NCBI GenBank assembly: GCA_026125385.1
Contig: JAHCLG010000004.1
Location: forward strand, 93,782-127,011
Direction of reading: 5' to 3'
DNA from: Legionellales bacterium
Lineage (GTDB): Bacteria > Pseudomonadota > Gammaproteobacteria > JAHCLG01
DNA: 33,230 bases
Both the position numbers and the translations under genes were made by a program. Within the stretch, counting starts at the first letter, position 1. Each line of letters opens with the position of its first letter. The notes beneath the pieces are model-generated. The model had not been told where the DNA came from, searched no databases, and worked only from the letters and a program-made list of their open reading frames with translations. Below are positions 1 through 8,213 of the stretch, in pieces.

Positions 1-1
1 A

Positions 2-1699
2 GTTAACATTGCCGGTATTGATATTCAAGATGCGGCAGTCACTTGGAATGATCAATCGCAACATAAAACGCTGCAAATTAATCATTTTAATTTTAAAAGT
101 AGTGATATCGCTTTTAACCAGAGTATTCCAGTAGCGCTCGATTTAGATCTGCTTAGTAGTAATCCTAGCATAAATGGCCATATGCGTTTGAGCAGTACGA
201 TTAATTTAAATACCGTGAGCAACCGAATCACTGCAAATAATGTTAGCCTAGATACAAAATTAAATAGCAAACTGTTTACTAGCGGGAATTTTACTGGGGA
301 AATTACCGGAGATGCTTTGATTGATTTTAATCAGCAAACGCTACAAATCAACCCACTCACTCTACAAACTTCTCATGCTAATGCAGATTTTACCGTGCAA
401 GGCACAGATATTTTAAATCAATTTAAACTTCAGGGTACTTTTAATCTTCATGATATGAATATCCGCGAAGTGTTCAATGATATAGGACAAAGAATTTCTT
501 TGGTTAATAGTAGTGCATTAACTCATGCCAATGCTACGGGACAGTATTACGCTGATCGCGCAAGTATTAGCATTAATAAATTACAAGCAAAAGTTGATGA
601 CACTTCGATAACAGGGGAGCTGCGCGTTAACTTACAAAAACCGTTAAATTATGTAGTTAATTTAACAGCTGATCAATTGGATCTGGATCAGTACTCATTA
701 AAAACAGCTAGCGGGGTGAAAAATAATGCTACCCCAACAATTTCACCAACGGTATCCTCACGCGCTAGTTCATCAGAAGTGTTACCCATTAATTTGCTTC
801 GTCAACTCAACGGGAAAATTAATCTTGCTATTGCAAAATTAATGGTAAATAAAAAATTACTTAATGATTTACAGATGAATGTAAGTGCCAATCAAGGCTT
901 AATTACCGTAAATAATAGTCGAGCTAAGCTTTATCAAGGACAATATCAAGGCACAGGCTCTCTTGATGTGCGAAGCGCACAACCCCAATTAGCATTTAAA
1001 GGAGATTTAGCCGATCTCAATATCCAAGACTTTTTACAGTTCAAGAAAAATTCCTTAGGCGTAAAAAGTATTAGTGGTAAAGGTCAAGCACAGTGGAATT
1101 TAACCGCCACAGGGAATAATCAAAATGCCTGGCTAAATTCGTTGACGGGTACAATGCGTATTCGTTTTGATAATGGACAAATCAATGGCATCGATTTAGG
1201 TTATCAACTGAGTCATGTTATCAATGAAGTATTTGCTAAAATCAATAAAACTTCACCGGTAAAAGCTCAAGATAATACCGGCAATACTCGCTTTGTCGAT
1301 ATCATCTTAAATAATCAATTTAATCAGGGTATTGCTAATAGCCAATTTAATTTAGATGGCCCTATACTGAATTTAAATGCCAAGGGTGATGTCAATTTGC
1401 CGTTGCAACGTTTTGTTAATATGCGGGTGATTGCACATTTAAATTCTGAGCAACATGGTGGCCAAGGGTATAAACAAATTGCGCAAATTCCACTGGCGTT
1501 TGATGTGAATGGTGCATTTTTAAGTCCGCGTGTGCAACCTGATATGAATTATATGGTGCAAGTTGCTTTGAAACTCTACGAGCAAAAATTAATAGATAAA
1601 ACCAAAAATAATATCACGCAAAAAGTGGATCAATTGATTCAGAAAAAGCTCGGTGGTGGTGATAATCAAAAATTAAATAATTTATTAAAAAACTTTTGA
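2..1699 (+). CDS. asmA: AsmA family outer-membrane assembly protein (3' part, 5' end outside window)
   Basis: The reading frame is already open at base 2 and runs without a stop to TGA at 1697-1699, so the gene begins upstream of the window; about 565 codons are visible. The last 230 or so residues match the C-terminal AsmA domain in style: a glycine-rich stretch leading to a run containing FDNGQINGIDLGYQL, then LDGPILNLNAKGDVNLP. The rest is Asn/Thr-rich beta-strand repeats typical of this inner-membrane-anchored periplasmic family. AsmA-type proteins are linked to outer-membrane biogenesis and lipid transport between the membranes. The stop codon overlaps the mutY start (TGATG), so the two are probably co-translated. 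The N-terminal anchor cannot be seen, so a related AsmA-like paralogue such as YhjG or TamB-like cannot be fully excluded. Confidence 0.85.
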   Translation, partial: VNIAGIDIQDAAVTWNDQSQHKTLQINHFNFKSSDIAFNQSIPVALDLDLLSSNPSINGHMRLSSTINLNTVSNRITANNVSLDTKLNSKLFTSGNFTGEITGDALIDFNQQTLQINPLTLQTSHANADFTVQGTDILNQFKLQGTFNLHDMNIREVFNDIGQRISLVNSSALTHANATGQYYADRASISINKLQAKVDDTSITGELRVNLQKPLNYVVNLTADQLDLDQYSLKTASGVKNNATPTISPTVSSRASSSEVLPINLLRQLNGKINLAIAKLMVNKKLLNDLQMNVSANQGLITVNNSRAKLYQGQYQGTGSLDVRSAQPQLAFKGDLADLNIQDFLQFKKNSLGVKSISGKGQAQWNLTATGNNQNAWLNSLTGTMRIRFDNGQINGIDLGYQLSHVINEVFAKINKTSPVKAQDNTGNTRFVDIILNNQFNQGIANSQFNLDGPILNLNAKGDVNLPLQRFVNMRVIAHLNSEQHGGQGYKQIAQIPLAFDVNGAFLSPRVQPDMNYMVQVALKLYEQKLIDKTKNNITQKVDQLIQKKLGGGDNQKLNNLLKNF

Positions 1700-2769
1700 T
1701 GTCTGCGATGGAAGGTTTTAGTTTTCGTGGTGAAGTGCTCAATTGGTACGAACACTTTGGTCGTAAAGAGTTGCCCTGGCAAATTAAACCAAATGCGTAT
1801 CGAGTGTGGTTGTCGGAAATTATGTTGCAACAAACACAAGTGGCAACGGTGATCCCATATTTTGAGCGCTTCACTCAACGTTTTAGCACCGTTAATCATT
1901 TAGCCGCAGCGAATTTAGACGAAGTGTTACATCTATGGACGGGTTTAGGTTATTACGCGCGCGCACGAAACTTACATCGCACGGCTAACATTATTGCAGA
2001 AGATTACCAGGGTGAATTTCCTCAAGAATTAAGCCAGTTAATGGCATTACCTGGCATTGGTCGCTCGACTGCGGGTGCTATTCTTTCTTTGGCATTTGCT
2101 AAACCCGCCGCGATTTTAGATGGCAATGTCAAACGCTTATTAGCACGATTTCATGGTATCGCCGGGTGGCCTGGGGAATCGCGAGTGGCTGAACAACTGT
2201 GGCAGCTTGCAGAATCTCATGTTCGCGACAATAAACCACGAGAATTTACTCAGGCTTTAATGGATATGGGGGCGCTCATTTGCACTCGCACTCAACCCAA
2301 ATGCGAGCAATGCCCTTTGCAACAGCAGTGTGTTGCTAATCTAACCCAAGCCATCGCAGATTACCCAGGCAAGAAAATTCAAAAAATTAAACCAACACGC
2401 CACAGTCATTTTATTATTTTACAATCACAAGATGAAATTCTTTTACAACAACGCCCAAGCTTGGGATTATGGGGAGGGTTGTGGTGTTTTCCAGAATATC
2501 AAGAGCCCGACACTATCATCGACTATTGTCAGCAAAGATTTTCGGTAAAAATTCACCAGCATAATATATTACCCAAATTCACTCATACTTTTAGTCATTT
2601 TCATTTGCAGATTATTCCGCATCATTTTACAGTCACCAAAAAAATTAATAAGGTTCAAGAATTTGATGAGGAAAAATGGTACTACATGAATGCTTTGCCA
2701 GCTATTGGCCTAGCAAAACCCATTAAACAATTAATCGAAAACATTAAACATCCTGAGGTATTAACATGA
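1699..2769 (+). CDS. mutY: A/G-specific adenine DNA glycosylase
   Basis: MutY removes adenine mispaired with 8-oxoguanine in base-excision repair. The 356-residue product carries every hallmark. SEIMLQQTQV contains catalytic Glu40. The helix-hairpin-helix ALPGIGRSTAGA lies near 117-126, and ILDGNVKRLLAR contains catalytic Asp141. The 4Fe-4S ligands are Cys195, Cys202, Cys205 and Cys211 in C-x6-C-x2-C-x5-C spacing. From about 225 onward a NUDIX-like domain for 8-oxoG recognition includes LWGGLWCFPE. I chose ATG 1699, which overlaps the asmA stop as TGATG; TTG 1696 and ATG 1708 are in-frame alternatives. The gene ends in a 4-base ATGA overlap with yggX, the classic mutY-yggX arrangement of gammaproteobacteria. 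Confidence 0.97.
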   Translation: MSAMEGFSFRGEVLNWYEHFGRKELPWQIKPNAYRVWLSEIMLQQTQVATVIPYFERFTQRFSTVNHLAAANLDEVLHLWTGLGYYARARNLHRTANIIAEDYQGEFPQELSQLMALPGIGRSTAGAILSLAFAKPAAILDGNVKRLLARFHGIAGWPGESRVAEQLWQLAESHVRDNKPREFTQALMDMGALICTRTQPKCEQCPLQQQCVANLTQAIADYPGKKIQKIKPTRHSHFIILQSQDEILLQQRPSLGLWGGLWCFPEYQEPDTIIDYCQQRFSVKIHQHNILPKFTHTFSHFHLQIIPHHFTVTKKINKVQEFDEEKWYYMNALPAIGLAKPIKQLIENIKHPEVLT

Positions 2770-3041
2770 CTCGAACCGTTTTTTGCAGCAAACTGCAACA
2801 AGAATTACCAGGCTTTGAACGTCCTCCTTATCCAGGTGCTATGGGGCAAAAAATTTATCAATCCATTTCCAAACAAGCGTGGCAAATGTGGGTAGCTCAT
2901 CAAACGATGTTAATCAATGAATATCATTTATCAACGCTCGATCCCAAAGCACGCCAATTTTTATTAGAAGAAATGGAGAAATTTTTATTTGGCGAAGGAA
3001 GTGCGAAACCTGCGGGTTTTGTGCCACGCCAAGAGGAGTAA
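2766..3041 (+). CDS. yggX: Fe(2+)-trafficking protein YggX
   Basis: A small cytosolic protein of 91 residues, the usual family length. It has the conserved start MTRTVFCSKLQ with Cys7, the YPGAMGQKIY motif, and ISKQAWQMW followed by QTMLINEY. These match the YggX family, which protects iron-sulphur enzymes from oxidative damage and is thought to help move iron into clusters. The ATG overlaps the mutY stop (ATGA), so translation is probably coupled. This fits its role, because MutY itself carries a 4Fe-4S cluster. Confidence 0.96.
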   Translation: MTRTVFCSKLQQELPGFERPPYPGAMGQKIYQSISKQAWQMWVAHQTMLINEYHLSTLDPKARQFLLEEMEKFLFGEGSAKPAGFVPRQEE

Positions 3042-3046
3042 ATCCA

Positions 3047-4306
3047 TTGCTGTTGCTGAAAAATATAACATTTAAACAGTCCCATCCACTGGTTATGTGG
3101 TTTGGCGTTACTTTTTTTGTGGCATTTCAATTTTTTTTGCAAAGTTCAATAGCGCCAATTTTCACTGTATTGCTCACCGATTTTCATTTGCAAGCAACTC
3201 AAGTGGCTATTATTTCGTCTGCTTTTTTCTATACTTATGTCGCTATGCAAATTATTGTCGGTCTGTTATTAGATCATTGCAATCAACGTTTACTATTATC
3301 GGCAGCCTGTGCATTGTTAAGTGTGGGCTGTATTTGTTTTAGCATGACGAATTCTTTTTGGCTTGCCGTGCTAAGCCGGATGCTGATGGGATTCGGCGCG
3401 AGTTTTGCTTTTGTGGGCATGTTAACTGTGGTGCGTGATTGGTTTGCGGTGCGCTATTTTGCCTTAATGATTTCGCTAGCAGAACTATTAGGATTAGCCG
3501 TGACCGTGCTAGGTAATTTTTTATTTTCTTATGCTGTAATTACTATTGGTTGGCGAGCGGCGATGTTAGGTTGCGGTATTTTAGCGATGATAATTGTCGT
3601 TATTTTATTATTATTTTTACGCCCCTCGCCACAGAATTCTCTACAAAATGACTTATCGTTCAAACAACTTTGGAAAAATATTTCCTGTAGCTTTCATAAC
3701 CAACAAGTTTGGATCAGTGGAATTTATGGTGGCTTCATGATGTCGGTAGTCACCGTTTTTATTGCTTTGTGGGGAATTCCATTTTTGCAACATGTTTATC
3801 ATTTTTCATTAATTATGAGTAATGTTGTGGTGATGCTAGCGATGTTAGGAGTGGGAATTGGTTCGCCACTCTATGGTTGGTTAAGTAATTATTATCGCTG
3901 CAAAACACTGATGATTTTTGGTTCTATTGCCACCTTCATTTTTTTAAGTGCTTTTTTTTATATTCCAAATTTATCGCTGTTTGAACTGAGTATCTTATCG
4001 TTTGCTACGGGCTTTAGTACGGCAACTTATTTATTAGCCTTTACCCACGTGAAGCGCAACGTCCCTGAATTTACTTTAGGCACGGCTATGGGCGCTACTA
4101 ATTTATTAATTATGATGATGCCAATTTTATTGCAACCGTTAATTGGATCTATCGTTGTGTACTATCAATCACAGGGCGTGGCCTTAGCCTATCGTCATGG
4201 CTTGAGCATCTTACCCACGGTGATTATCATCGCCGGGATCTTAGGCTTGGCACTTCGCGATCACCCATCCTTTGAAGGTGCGGTGATTGGTGAGAGCAGT
4301 GTATAA
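3047..4306 (+). CDS. MFS transporter (sugar-phosphate/organic-anion permease type)
   Basis: A 419-residue polytopic membrane protein with about 12 hydrophobic segments. The first loop holds LLDHCNQRLLL, the position of the MFS D-R/K-x-G-R-R signature. The TM4 region GFGASFAFVGMLTVVRDWF matches the second MFS permease at 21920-23191 (GLGSAFAFVGVMKLASIWL), so the two are paralogues. The start is TTG 3047, chosen because a good ribosome site (GAGGAG, 3033-3038) lies 8 bases ahead; the first in-frame ATG (3095) has none. It lies 5 bases after yggX and is probably the last gene of the asmA-mutY-yggX transcript. The substrate cannot be told from sequence; related permeases in Legionellales are often annotated as sugar-phosphate or siderophore/amino-acid carriers. 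Confidence 0.85.
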   Translation: MLLLKNITFKQSHPLVMWFGVTFFVAFQFFLQSSIAPIFTVLLTDFHLQATQVAIISSAFFYTYVAMQIIVGLLLDHCNQRLLLSAACALLSVGCICFSMTNSFWLAVLSRMLMGFGASFAFVGMLTVVRDWFAVRYFALMISLAELLGLAVTVLGNFLFSYAVITIGWRAAMLGCGILAMIIVVILLLFLRPSPQNSLQNDLSFKQLWKNISCSFHNQQVWISGIYGGFMMSVVTVFIALWGIPFLQHVYHFSLIMSNVVVMLAMLGVGIGSPLYGWLSNYYRCKTLMIFGSIATFIFLSAFFYIPNLSLFELSILSFATGFSTATYLLAFTHVKRNVPEFTLGTAMGATNLLIMMMPILLQPLIGSIVVYYQSQGVALAYRHGLSILPTVIIIAGILGLALRDHPSFEGAVIGESSV

Positions 4307-4413
4307 ACGGCGCTTAAACTGTAAAGAGAAGAGGTTCATCCCCCACAATTTGCCTGCATTTTTCTATGGTTTGCAGACTTCCTGCGCTGCTAAAAAGGTA
4401 AGTAAATTTTCGC

Positions 4414-4442
4414 TTGACACAATCCCTTCAACCCGCTTTAAT
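4414..4442 (+). promoter_or_regulatory. Sigma70-type promoter for tRNA-Phe
   Basis: A perfect -35 box TTGACA (4414-4419) is followed after 17 bases by TTTAAT (4437-4442), five of six matches to the -10 consensus. Transcription would start near 4449, giving a leader of about 30 bases before the tRNA. This is the best match to the sigma70 consensus in the window, as expected for a stable RNA gene. Confidence 0.75.
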
Positions 4443-4479
4443 ACACCACTCACTTAGCAGTGAATGATTTGAACAATGT

Positions 4480-4555
4480 GGCCAGATAGCTCAGTCGGTA
4501 GAGCAAGGGACTGAAAATCCCTGTGTCGGTGGTTCGATTCCACCTCTGGCCACCA
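4480..4555 (+). tRNA. tRNA-Phe (anticodon GAA)
   Basis: A 76-base cloverleaf. The acceptor stem GGCCAGA pairs with TCTGGCC, followed by discriminator A and an encoded CCA. The D arm is GCTC...GAGC. The anticodon stem AGGGA/TCCCT encloses the loop CTGAAAA with anticodon GAA. The variable region is GTGTC, and the T arm is GGTGG-TTCGATT-CCACC. It closely follows the enterobacterial tRNA-Phe pattern. No integrase gene, and no copy of the tRNA 3' end, was seen nearby, so there is no sign that it serves as an attachment site here. Confidence 0.98.
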
Positions 4556-4619
4556 TTTAAATAAAACAATTACATCTTGTCACGAAAATAAAAATTCACT
4601 CAAGAGTCATGTAAGTGTT

Positions 4620-6572
4620 TTACTCATGAAAAAAATTTCCATGAAGACCGTTGGGTACGCGGTGGGGTAGATGAATGATAGCTTGCGGCGCTTCCAGAAA
4701 GTTATTCGCATGTAATAAATAATAATAACTTTTATTACTGGCAAGATGATGAGCAAAAAATCCAATATAACCCTCATCTTCGGTATTGGAATTTAATGTT
4801 GGCACAAAAATAGGCTCTGATAATTCATAGCCAGAAAAGTCACGAGAGAGGATTGCGCCGGTTTCATCGTCATATTTTACCAGCCGTGAAAATGAATTAT
4901 TGACGGAAATGGGCATATACAGATAACGATTTATTTTTCCTTGATAGTGATCATTAATTCGCATAAATTCGCCATCATTAATACCTAAATCTTTAAAGTC
5001 AACCTGATAAGTTGATAAATCAATGGTGGTTTTAATTAATTGTGTTGGCGAATCATTTTCTACGCTATCGGGAAATGGTGAAGTATGAGCGCCAATAAAT
5101 TCAATCCGACCATCTCGCTCAAAGGCATTTGAATAGTGAAATGCAAAAAATGATTTAGTGTTTATCCATATGGGTATTTTTTTAAGGTTAGCCCGTAGAA
5201 TTAATCCTATTGCTGTGCCCAATTCAGGCCGCCACTGTAAAATATTTTTTTTCTCAGCCATCAGCTTAATATCAAAAATCACGGGCGAATCAATAATTAT
5301 CACATAATTTTTAGTCATTAAAAAATCGTGGATCATGGTTGGATAATTTTTTTCAATATTTATTTCTTCAATTAAATTACCTATGTTATCAAAATGATAG
5401 AGGGTTAAATAAGGAGGTTTATCAATATTATAATTAATAGCATACAGCGATTGCGTGTCAGGATCTTTACGGGTATGAGCATTGATAGGAATGATTCGCG
5501 GATCATTTTGCGGGTGCCATTTCCCTAAAGTGTCTAAATCGCGAGAAAGTTGATAGGCAGGATTAGATTCATGTAATGCTAAATAATTATTTCCTAATTT
5601 TATGATATGAATAAAATTACCCGCTTTAATTTGTGGATCGCAGTGATCATTTAATAATCTAGCATCCGGTTTTACGGGAGTCATCACGCTGGCATAAATC
5701 GCACCGCCATAACAGCGTTCTGCTGCTAATTCTGGAGTTAACACAAATCGATTGCGATAACTAACCTTGCCATCCTGAAAATAAATGGCATGGATCATAG
5801 CATCGCCATCAAAAGGATATTGATAGCTAAAGGGTTCAAACTGAGGATTGGGGCCATTTCGCATATAAATCCCTTGCAGTGTCGGAGGGATATGACCCTC
5901 GACGTCAAGGTGATGACTTTCTGATTCTTGCGTAATAGGTGAAAAATTACCTTTCAAAAAGCGGGTATTCAGCGGCTTAAGGTGTTGACGGTAAGCCCAA
6001 TATCGCTGTGCGCGGTAATATTCAGGGTAACTACGAGTAAAGCGGATTACTAATAAATAGAGAATTATTTCTGCAATAGACGAAAATGAATTATTCCACC
6101 AGTTCATTGCAACACCGCATTGTAATAGACTATTTAATAAAAATACGCCGCCCCACGCACGGGTAATAACTTGATTAACTTTTAAAAATCCTTCTGTTTT
6201 CCATAAAAATTCTGGTGTAGTTTCTTTGGCATATTGTAAAGTGAAAGGGATTTTTATGATTAATGAAATTAATGTGATGGTAGTAATCGCAAGGTTAGAG
6301 ACAATGCCAGTGTGATTAATCCACCAGGCATGCGGATAATAATAAATGCCAAGACCCAACGCTATAAAAAAAAGCAACCCGAAACAATCAAGAATAAATT
6401 TTTTTCGTATTTTATCGAAGTTTAATATTAAGGTGATGACTATCGCAGTAAAAATTCCAATTTCTTTTGATAATAAACTGTGGCCCGCCACAAGGCTATA
6501 GAGTATCCACGGTAAAAAACTTAGCAATAGACTTAAGAAACCATTGAATTTTTGAGCAATAAGTTTAATCAT
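4620..6572 (-). CDS. Membrane-anchored carotenoid cleavage oxygenase (RPE65/CCD family)
   Basis: Two-part protein of 650 residues. Residues 1-180 hold about six hydrophobic segments (near 13-32, 36-53, 60-78, 90-108, 138-158, 164-178). From about 210 onward is a carotenoid-oxygenase beta-propeller, recognised by GIYMRNGPNP and the region around YPFDGDAMIHAI. All four Fe(II) histidines are in place: H366 (NAHTRKDP), H415 (MIHDFLMTKNY), H479 (FAFHYSNAFE) and H644 (PNGLHGNFF). An active dioxygenase cleaving a carotenoid, apocarotenoid or stilbene double bond is therefore plausible. I chose ATG 6572: it forms an ATGA overlap with the padR stop and has GGAA about 7 bases ahead. An in-frame ATG at 6584 has no ribosome site. 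Most family members are soluble, so the N-terminal membrane domain is unusual. The substrate is unknown, and no carotenoid biosynthesis gene lies in the window. Confidence 0.88.
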   Translation of the reverse strand: MIKLIAQKFNGFLSLLLSFLPWILYSLVAGHSLLSKEIGIFTAIVITLILNFDKIRKKFILDCFGLLFFIALGLGIYYYPHAWWINHTGIVSNLAITTITLISLIIKIPFTLQYAKETTPEFLWKTEGFLKVNQVITRAWGGVFLLNSLLQCGVAMNWWNNSFSSIAEIILYLLVIRFTRSYPEYYRAQRYWAYRQHLKPLNTRFLKGNFSPITQESESHHLDVEGHIPPTLQGIYMRNGPNPQFEPFSYQYPFDGDAMIHAIYFQDGKVSYRNRFVLTPELAAERCYGGAIYASVMTPVKPDARLLNDHCDPQIKAGNFIHIIKLGNNYLALHESNPAYQLSRDLDTLGKWHPQNDPRIIPINAHTRKDPDTQSLYAINYNIDKPPYLTLYHFDNIGNLIEEINIEKNYPTMIHDFLMTKNYVIIIDSPVIFDIKLMAEKKNILQWRPELGTAIGLILRANLKKIPIWINTKSFFAFHYSNAFERDGRIEFIGAHTSPFPDSVENDSPTQLIKTTIDLSTYQVDFKDLGINDGEFMRINDHYQGKINRYLYMPISVNNSFSRLVKYDDETGAILSRDFSGYELSEPIFVPTLNSNTEDEGYIGFFAHHLASNKSYYYLLHANNFLEAPQAIIHLPHRVPNGLHGNFFHE

Positions 6573-7123
6573 GATAATTTCCATTTTTTAATAGTTGCGA
6601 CGGAAAATTCACACCAGTTTAATAACATCTCAGCGTGTTGGATGCCAAATTGTAAGCTTAAATACGCATAGCGATCTTCTGCGGTGACTAATTTTTTAGC
6701 TAAAAGGTTTTTTTCAATGTCTTGATAATCAGCGAGCGCTTGAGCGACCGCTTGTTGTTTTTTCTCTAAATGCTGAATTGCTATCTTGTCACTGACGTTA
6801 TGCGAAAAATATAATTTCAGTAATAATTCAATGCGTGGGGGTTCTGGGTGAATATCTTCTTTTAGCCAGCGTTTTAACTCATCGCGTCCCTGCTTAGTGA
6901 GGTGATAAATTTTTTTTACTCGTCCGCCAGGTGTCGCTTCTGCATGACAGTCTAGTAGTTTTTCTGCGGTGAGTTTTTTCAACATTGGATAAATTTGCCC
7001 ATCACTCTCCGACCAAAAATGACAAATGCTAGAACGCATGACCTTTTGAATTTGATAAGCGGATTTAGGTTTGGTGCTAAGCACGCCTAAAATTGCGTAA
7101 CGTGTGGTGTTTTTTCTTGCCAT
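6569..7123 (-). CDS. PadR family transcriptional regulator
   Basis: A 184-residue PadR protein. The N-terminal winged helix spans about 5-85 (TRYAILGVLSTKPKSAYQI, then DGQIYPMLKKL and the wing GGRVKKIYHLT). A C-terminal helical dimerisation domain follows, with DYQDIEKNLLAKK. PadR proteins are usually repressors released by small aromatic or hydrophobic ligands. The gene overlaps the carotenoid oxygenase by four bases (ATGA), so the two form one operon. An exact 23-bp palindrome lies 10 bases in front of the start codon, the expected place for autoregulation. Inference: the regulator senses a substrate or product of the oxygenase. Confidence 0.92.
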   Translation of the reverse strand: MARKNTTRYAILGVLSTKPKSAYQIQKVMRSSICHFWSESDGQIYPMLKKLTAEKLLDCHAEATPGGRVKKIYHLTKQGRDELKRWLKEDIHPEPPRIELLLKLYFSHNVSDKIAIQHLEKKQQAVAQALADYQDIEKNLLAKKLVTAEDRYAYLSLQFGIQHAEMLLNWCEFSVATIKKWKLS

Positions 7124-7132
7124 AATAAGCTT

Positions 7133-7155
7133 AATTACCTCTTAAAGAGGTAATT
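7133..7155 (-). promoter_or_regulatory. Palindromic operator in front of padR
   Basis: Two exact 11-base arms, AATTACCTCTT and AAGAGGTAATT, are separated by one central base. The site sits 10-32 bases upstream of the padR start and overlaps a weak promoter on the - strand (TAAATT at 7152-7157, with TTGCAT 17 bases further upstream). Position and symmetry suit binding of a dimeric PadR repressor. The arm nearest padR could also serve as a distant ribosome site (AGAGG, 13 bases from ATG). Confidence 0.65.
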
Positions 7156-7200
7156 TACATCAGGGCGAAGAAAAATGCAAATGCAATTTAGTGTTGGGTT

Positions 7201-7236
7201 AAATAAAAACAAGGCGAAAAATGGCATTTCCGCCTC
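7201..7236 (-). terminator. Rho-independent terminator of the orphan gene at 7269-8015
   Basis: Read on the - strand, a 9-bp stem (AGGCGGAAA / TTTTTCGCCT region, including one G-U pair) with a 6-base loop is followed by TGTTTTTATTT. It lies about 33 bases after the stop of the 7269-8015 gene and before padR. It therefore ends that transcript and separates it from the padR operon. Confidence 0.65.
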
Positions 7237-7268
7237 TTTAAATAGGAAATATTGAGCTTTTACCGATG

Positions 7269-8015
7269 TCAGGTTAAATTTACAGAGCGGTTAACAGAAG
7301 GGATTTGTTGCTGTAAACTTTCATTTGTAGATGTTAACACGTTAACAGTTCCCTGAATCTCTCTAATCGTGTCTCTAAGTTTAATATTCTCTTGATTAAC
7401 TTCGAGCATGTAATTATAGGCTCGATCATTTAAATTATACTGTAGCAATCCTTCGATATTATCAAGAAACATCGTTTTAAGCTTATTCGTAGGTGTTTTA
7501 TCTTTAACATGATTAAGAGTTAATGTGGGTTTTGCTACTAACGACGTTGTGGCGGTAGAAGTGCTATCTGCTATTCTTAGAGTATTAACCAGGCGTTCAT
7601 TTTCACAGGCTTGTTCATCCAAACTTTGGATAGAACTGTGATAGTTTTCCCACCATCGGCTGGCATTTTCTAGATTACTCCACGTTATGTTAAATAAACA
7701 ATCTCCAGAAAATGCTATAATTGAATCTTTATTAGGATTTTTAATTCCCTGTAATTTTGTTGTTATGCTTTCAATTCTTGTTTGAAATGGACTCTGTATT
7801 TCTGCTTGTTTTTTAGTATCAATTTCGTTATTAATCTTTGTGTTGGCACTATCATCAATGGGTAGTCTGCAACTAATTACTACGTATGATCCATCGTCAG
7901 CAGACTTATGACTTTGAGAAGAAGATGTATTAGAGCTTGTTACAGAGCTAGAAGAATTATTACCCGTTAAAGCCTTTAAAAAATTCATACTTGTGTTGAA
8001 AATATTCGCCAGCAT
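7269..8015 (-). CDS. Orphan Ser/Thr-rich protein, candidate secreted effector
   Basis: I do not recognise a family. The 248-residue product starts with a short amphipathic stretch (MLANIFNTSMNFLKALTG). A low-complexity Ser/Asn/Thr segment follows (about 20-37), then a mixed soluble region with WSNLENASRWWENYH. The C-terminal part (about 195-240) has heptad-like Leu/Ile/Val spacing and is probably coiled coil (NQENIKLRDTIREIQG). There is no signal peptide and no clear membrane segment. It has a strong ribosome site (AAGGGA), its own promoter (8087-8115) and its own terminator (7201-7236), so it is monocistronic. Lone, family-less, Ser-rich, coiled-coil genes of this kind are common among type IV effectors in Legionellales; that assignment is inference. 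Confidence 0.6.
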   Translation of the reverse strand: MLANIFNTSMNFLKALTGNNSSSSVTSSNTSSSQSHKSADDGSYVVISCRLPIDDSANTKINNEIDTKKQAEIQSPFQTRIESITTKLQGIKNPNKDSIIAFSGDCLFNITWSNLENASRWWENYHSSIQSLDEQACENERLVNTLRIADSTSTATTSLVAKPTLTLNHVKDKTPTNKLKTMFLDNIEGLLQYNLNDRAYNYMLEVNQENIKLRDTIREIQGTVNVLTSTNESLQQQIPSVNRSVNLT

Positions 8016-8086
8016 ATCGTTTCCCTTGTTGTTATGGTTTTGAAAAAATTTCGCGTCTGGGTGGAGCGTAAAATAATATTGGGCGC

Positions 8087-8115
8087 ATTCTATACAGATT
8101 GCATTTTTTAATCAA
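8087..8115 (-). promoter_or_regulatory. Promoter of the orphan gene at 7269-8015
   Basis: On the - strand, TTGATT (8110-8115) is separated by exactly 17 bases from TAGAAT (8087-8092, five of six consensus matches). It lies about 70 bases upstream of the start codon at 8015. Confidence 0.5.
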
Positions 8116-8213
8116 TAGCCAAGAGCGCCTCGAGTTAAGAGCACTTCATTCCTATAGCACCTAAGTGGTTTGTATGCTACCATTTTTTCCATTCTGAGAG
8201 TGAGGTTGACCGC

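Noticed and set aside
4345-4390. Possible terminator (CTGCA...TGCAG) after the first MFS gene
   Set aside because: The stem is only 5 bp with a long loop and no T-run follows.
4480-4620. tRNA-Phe as an integration site for a mobile element
   Set aside because: No integrase, no repeat of the tRNA 3' end was seen, and the neighbouring genes look chromosomal.
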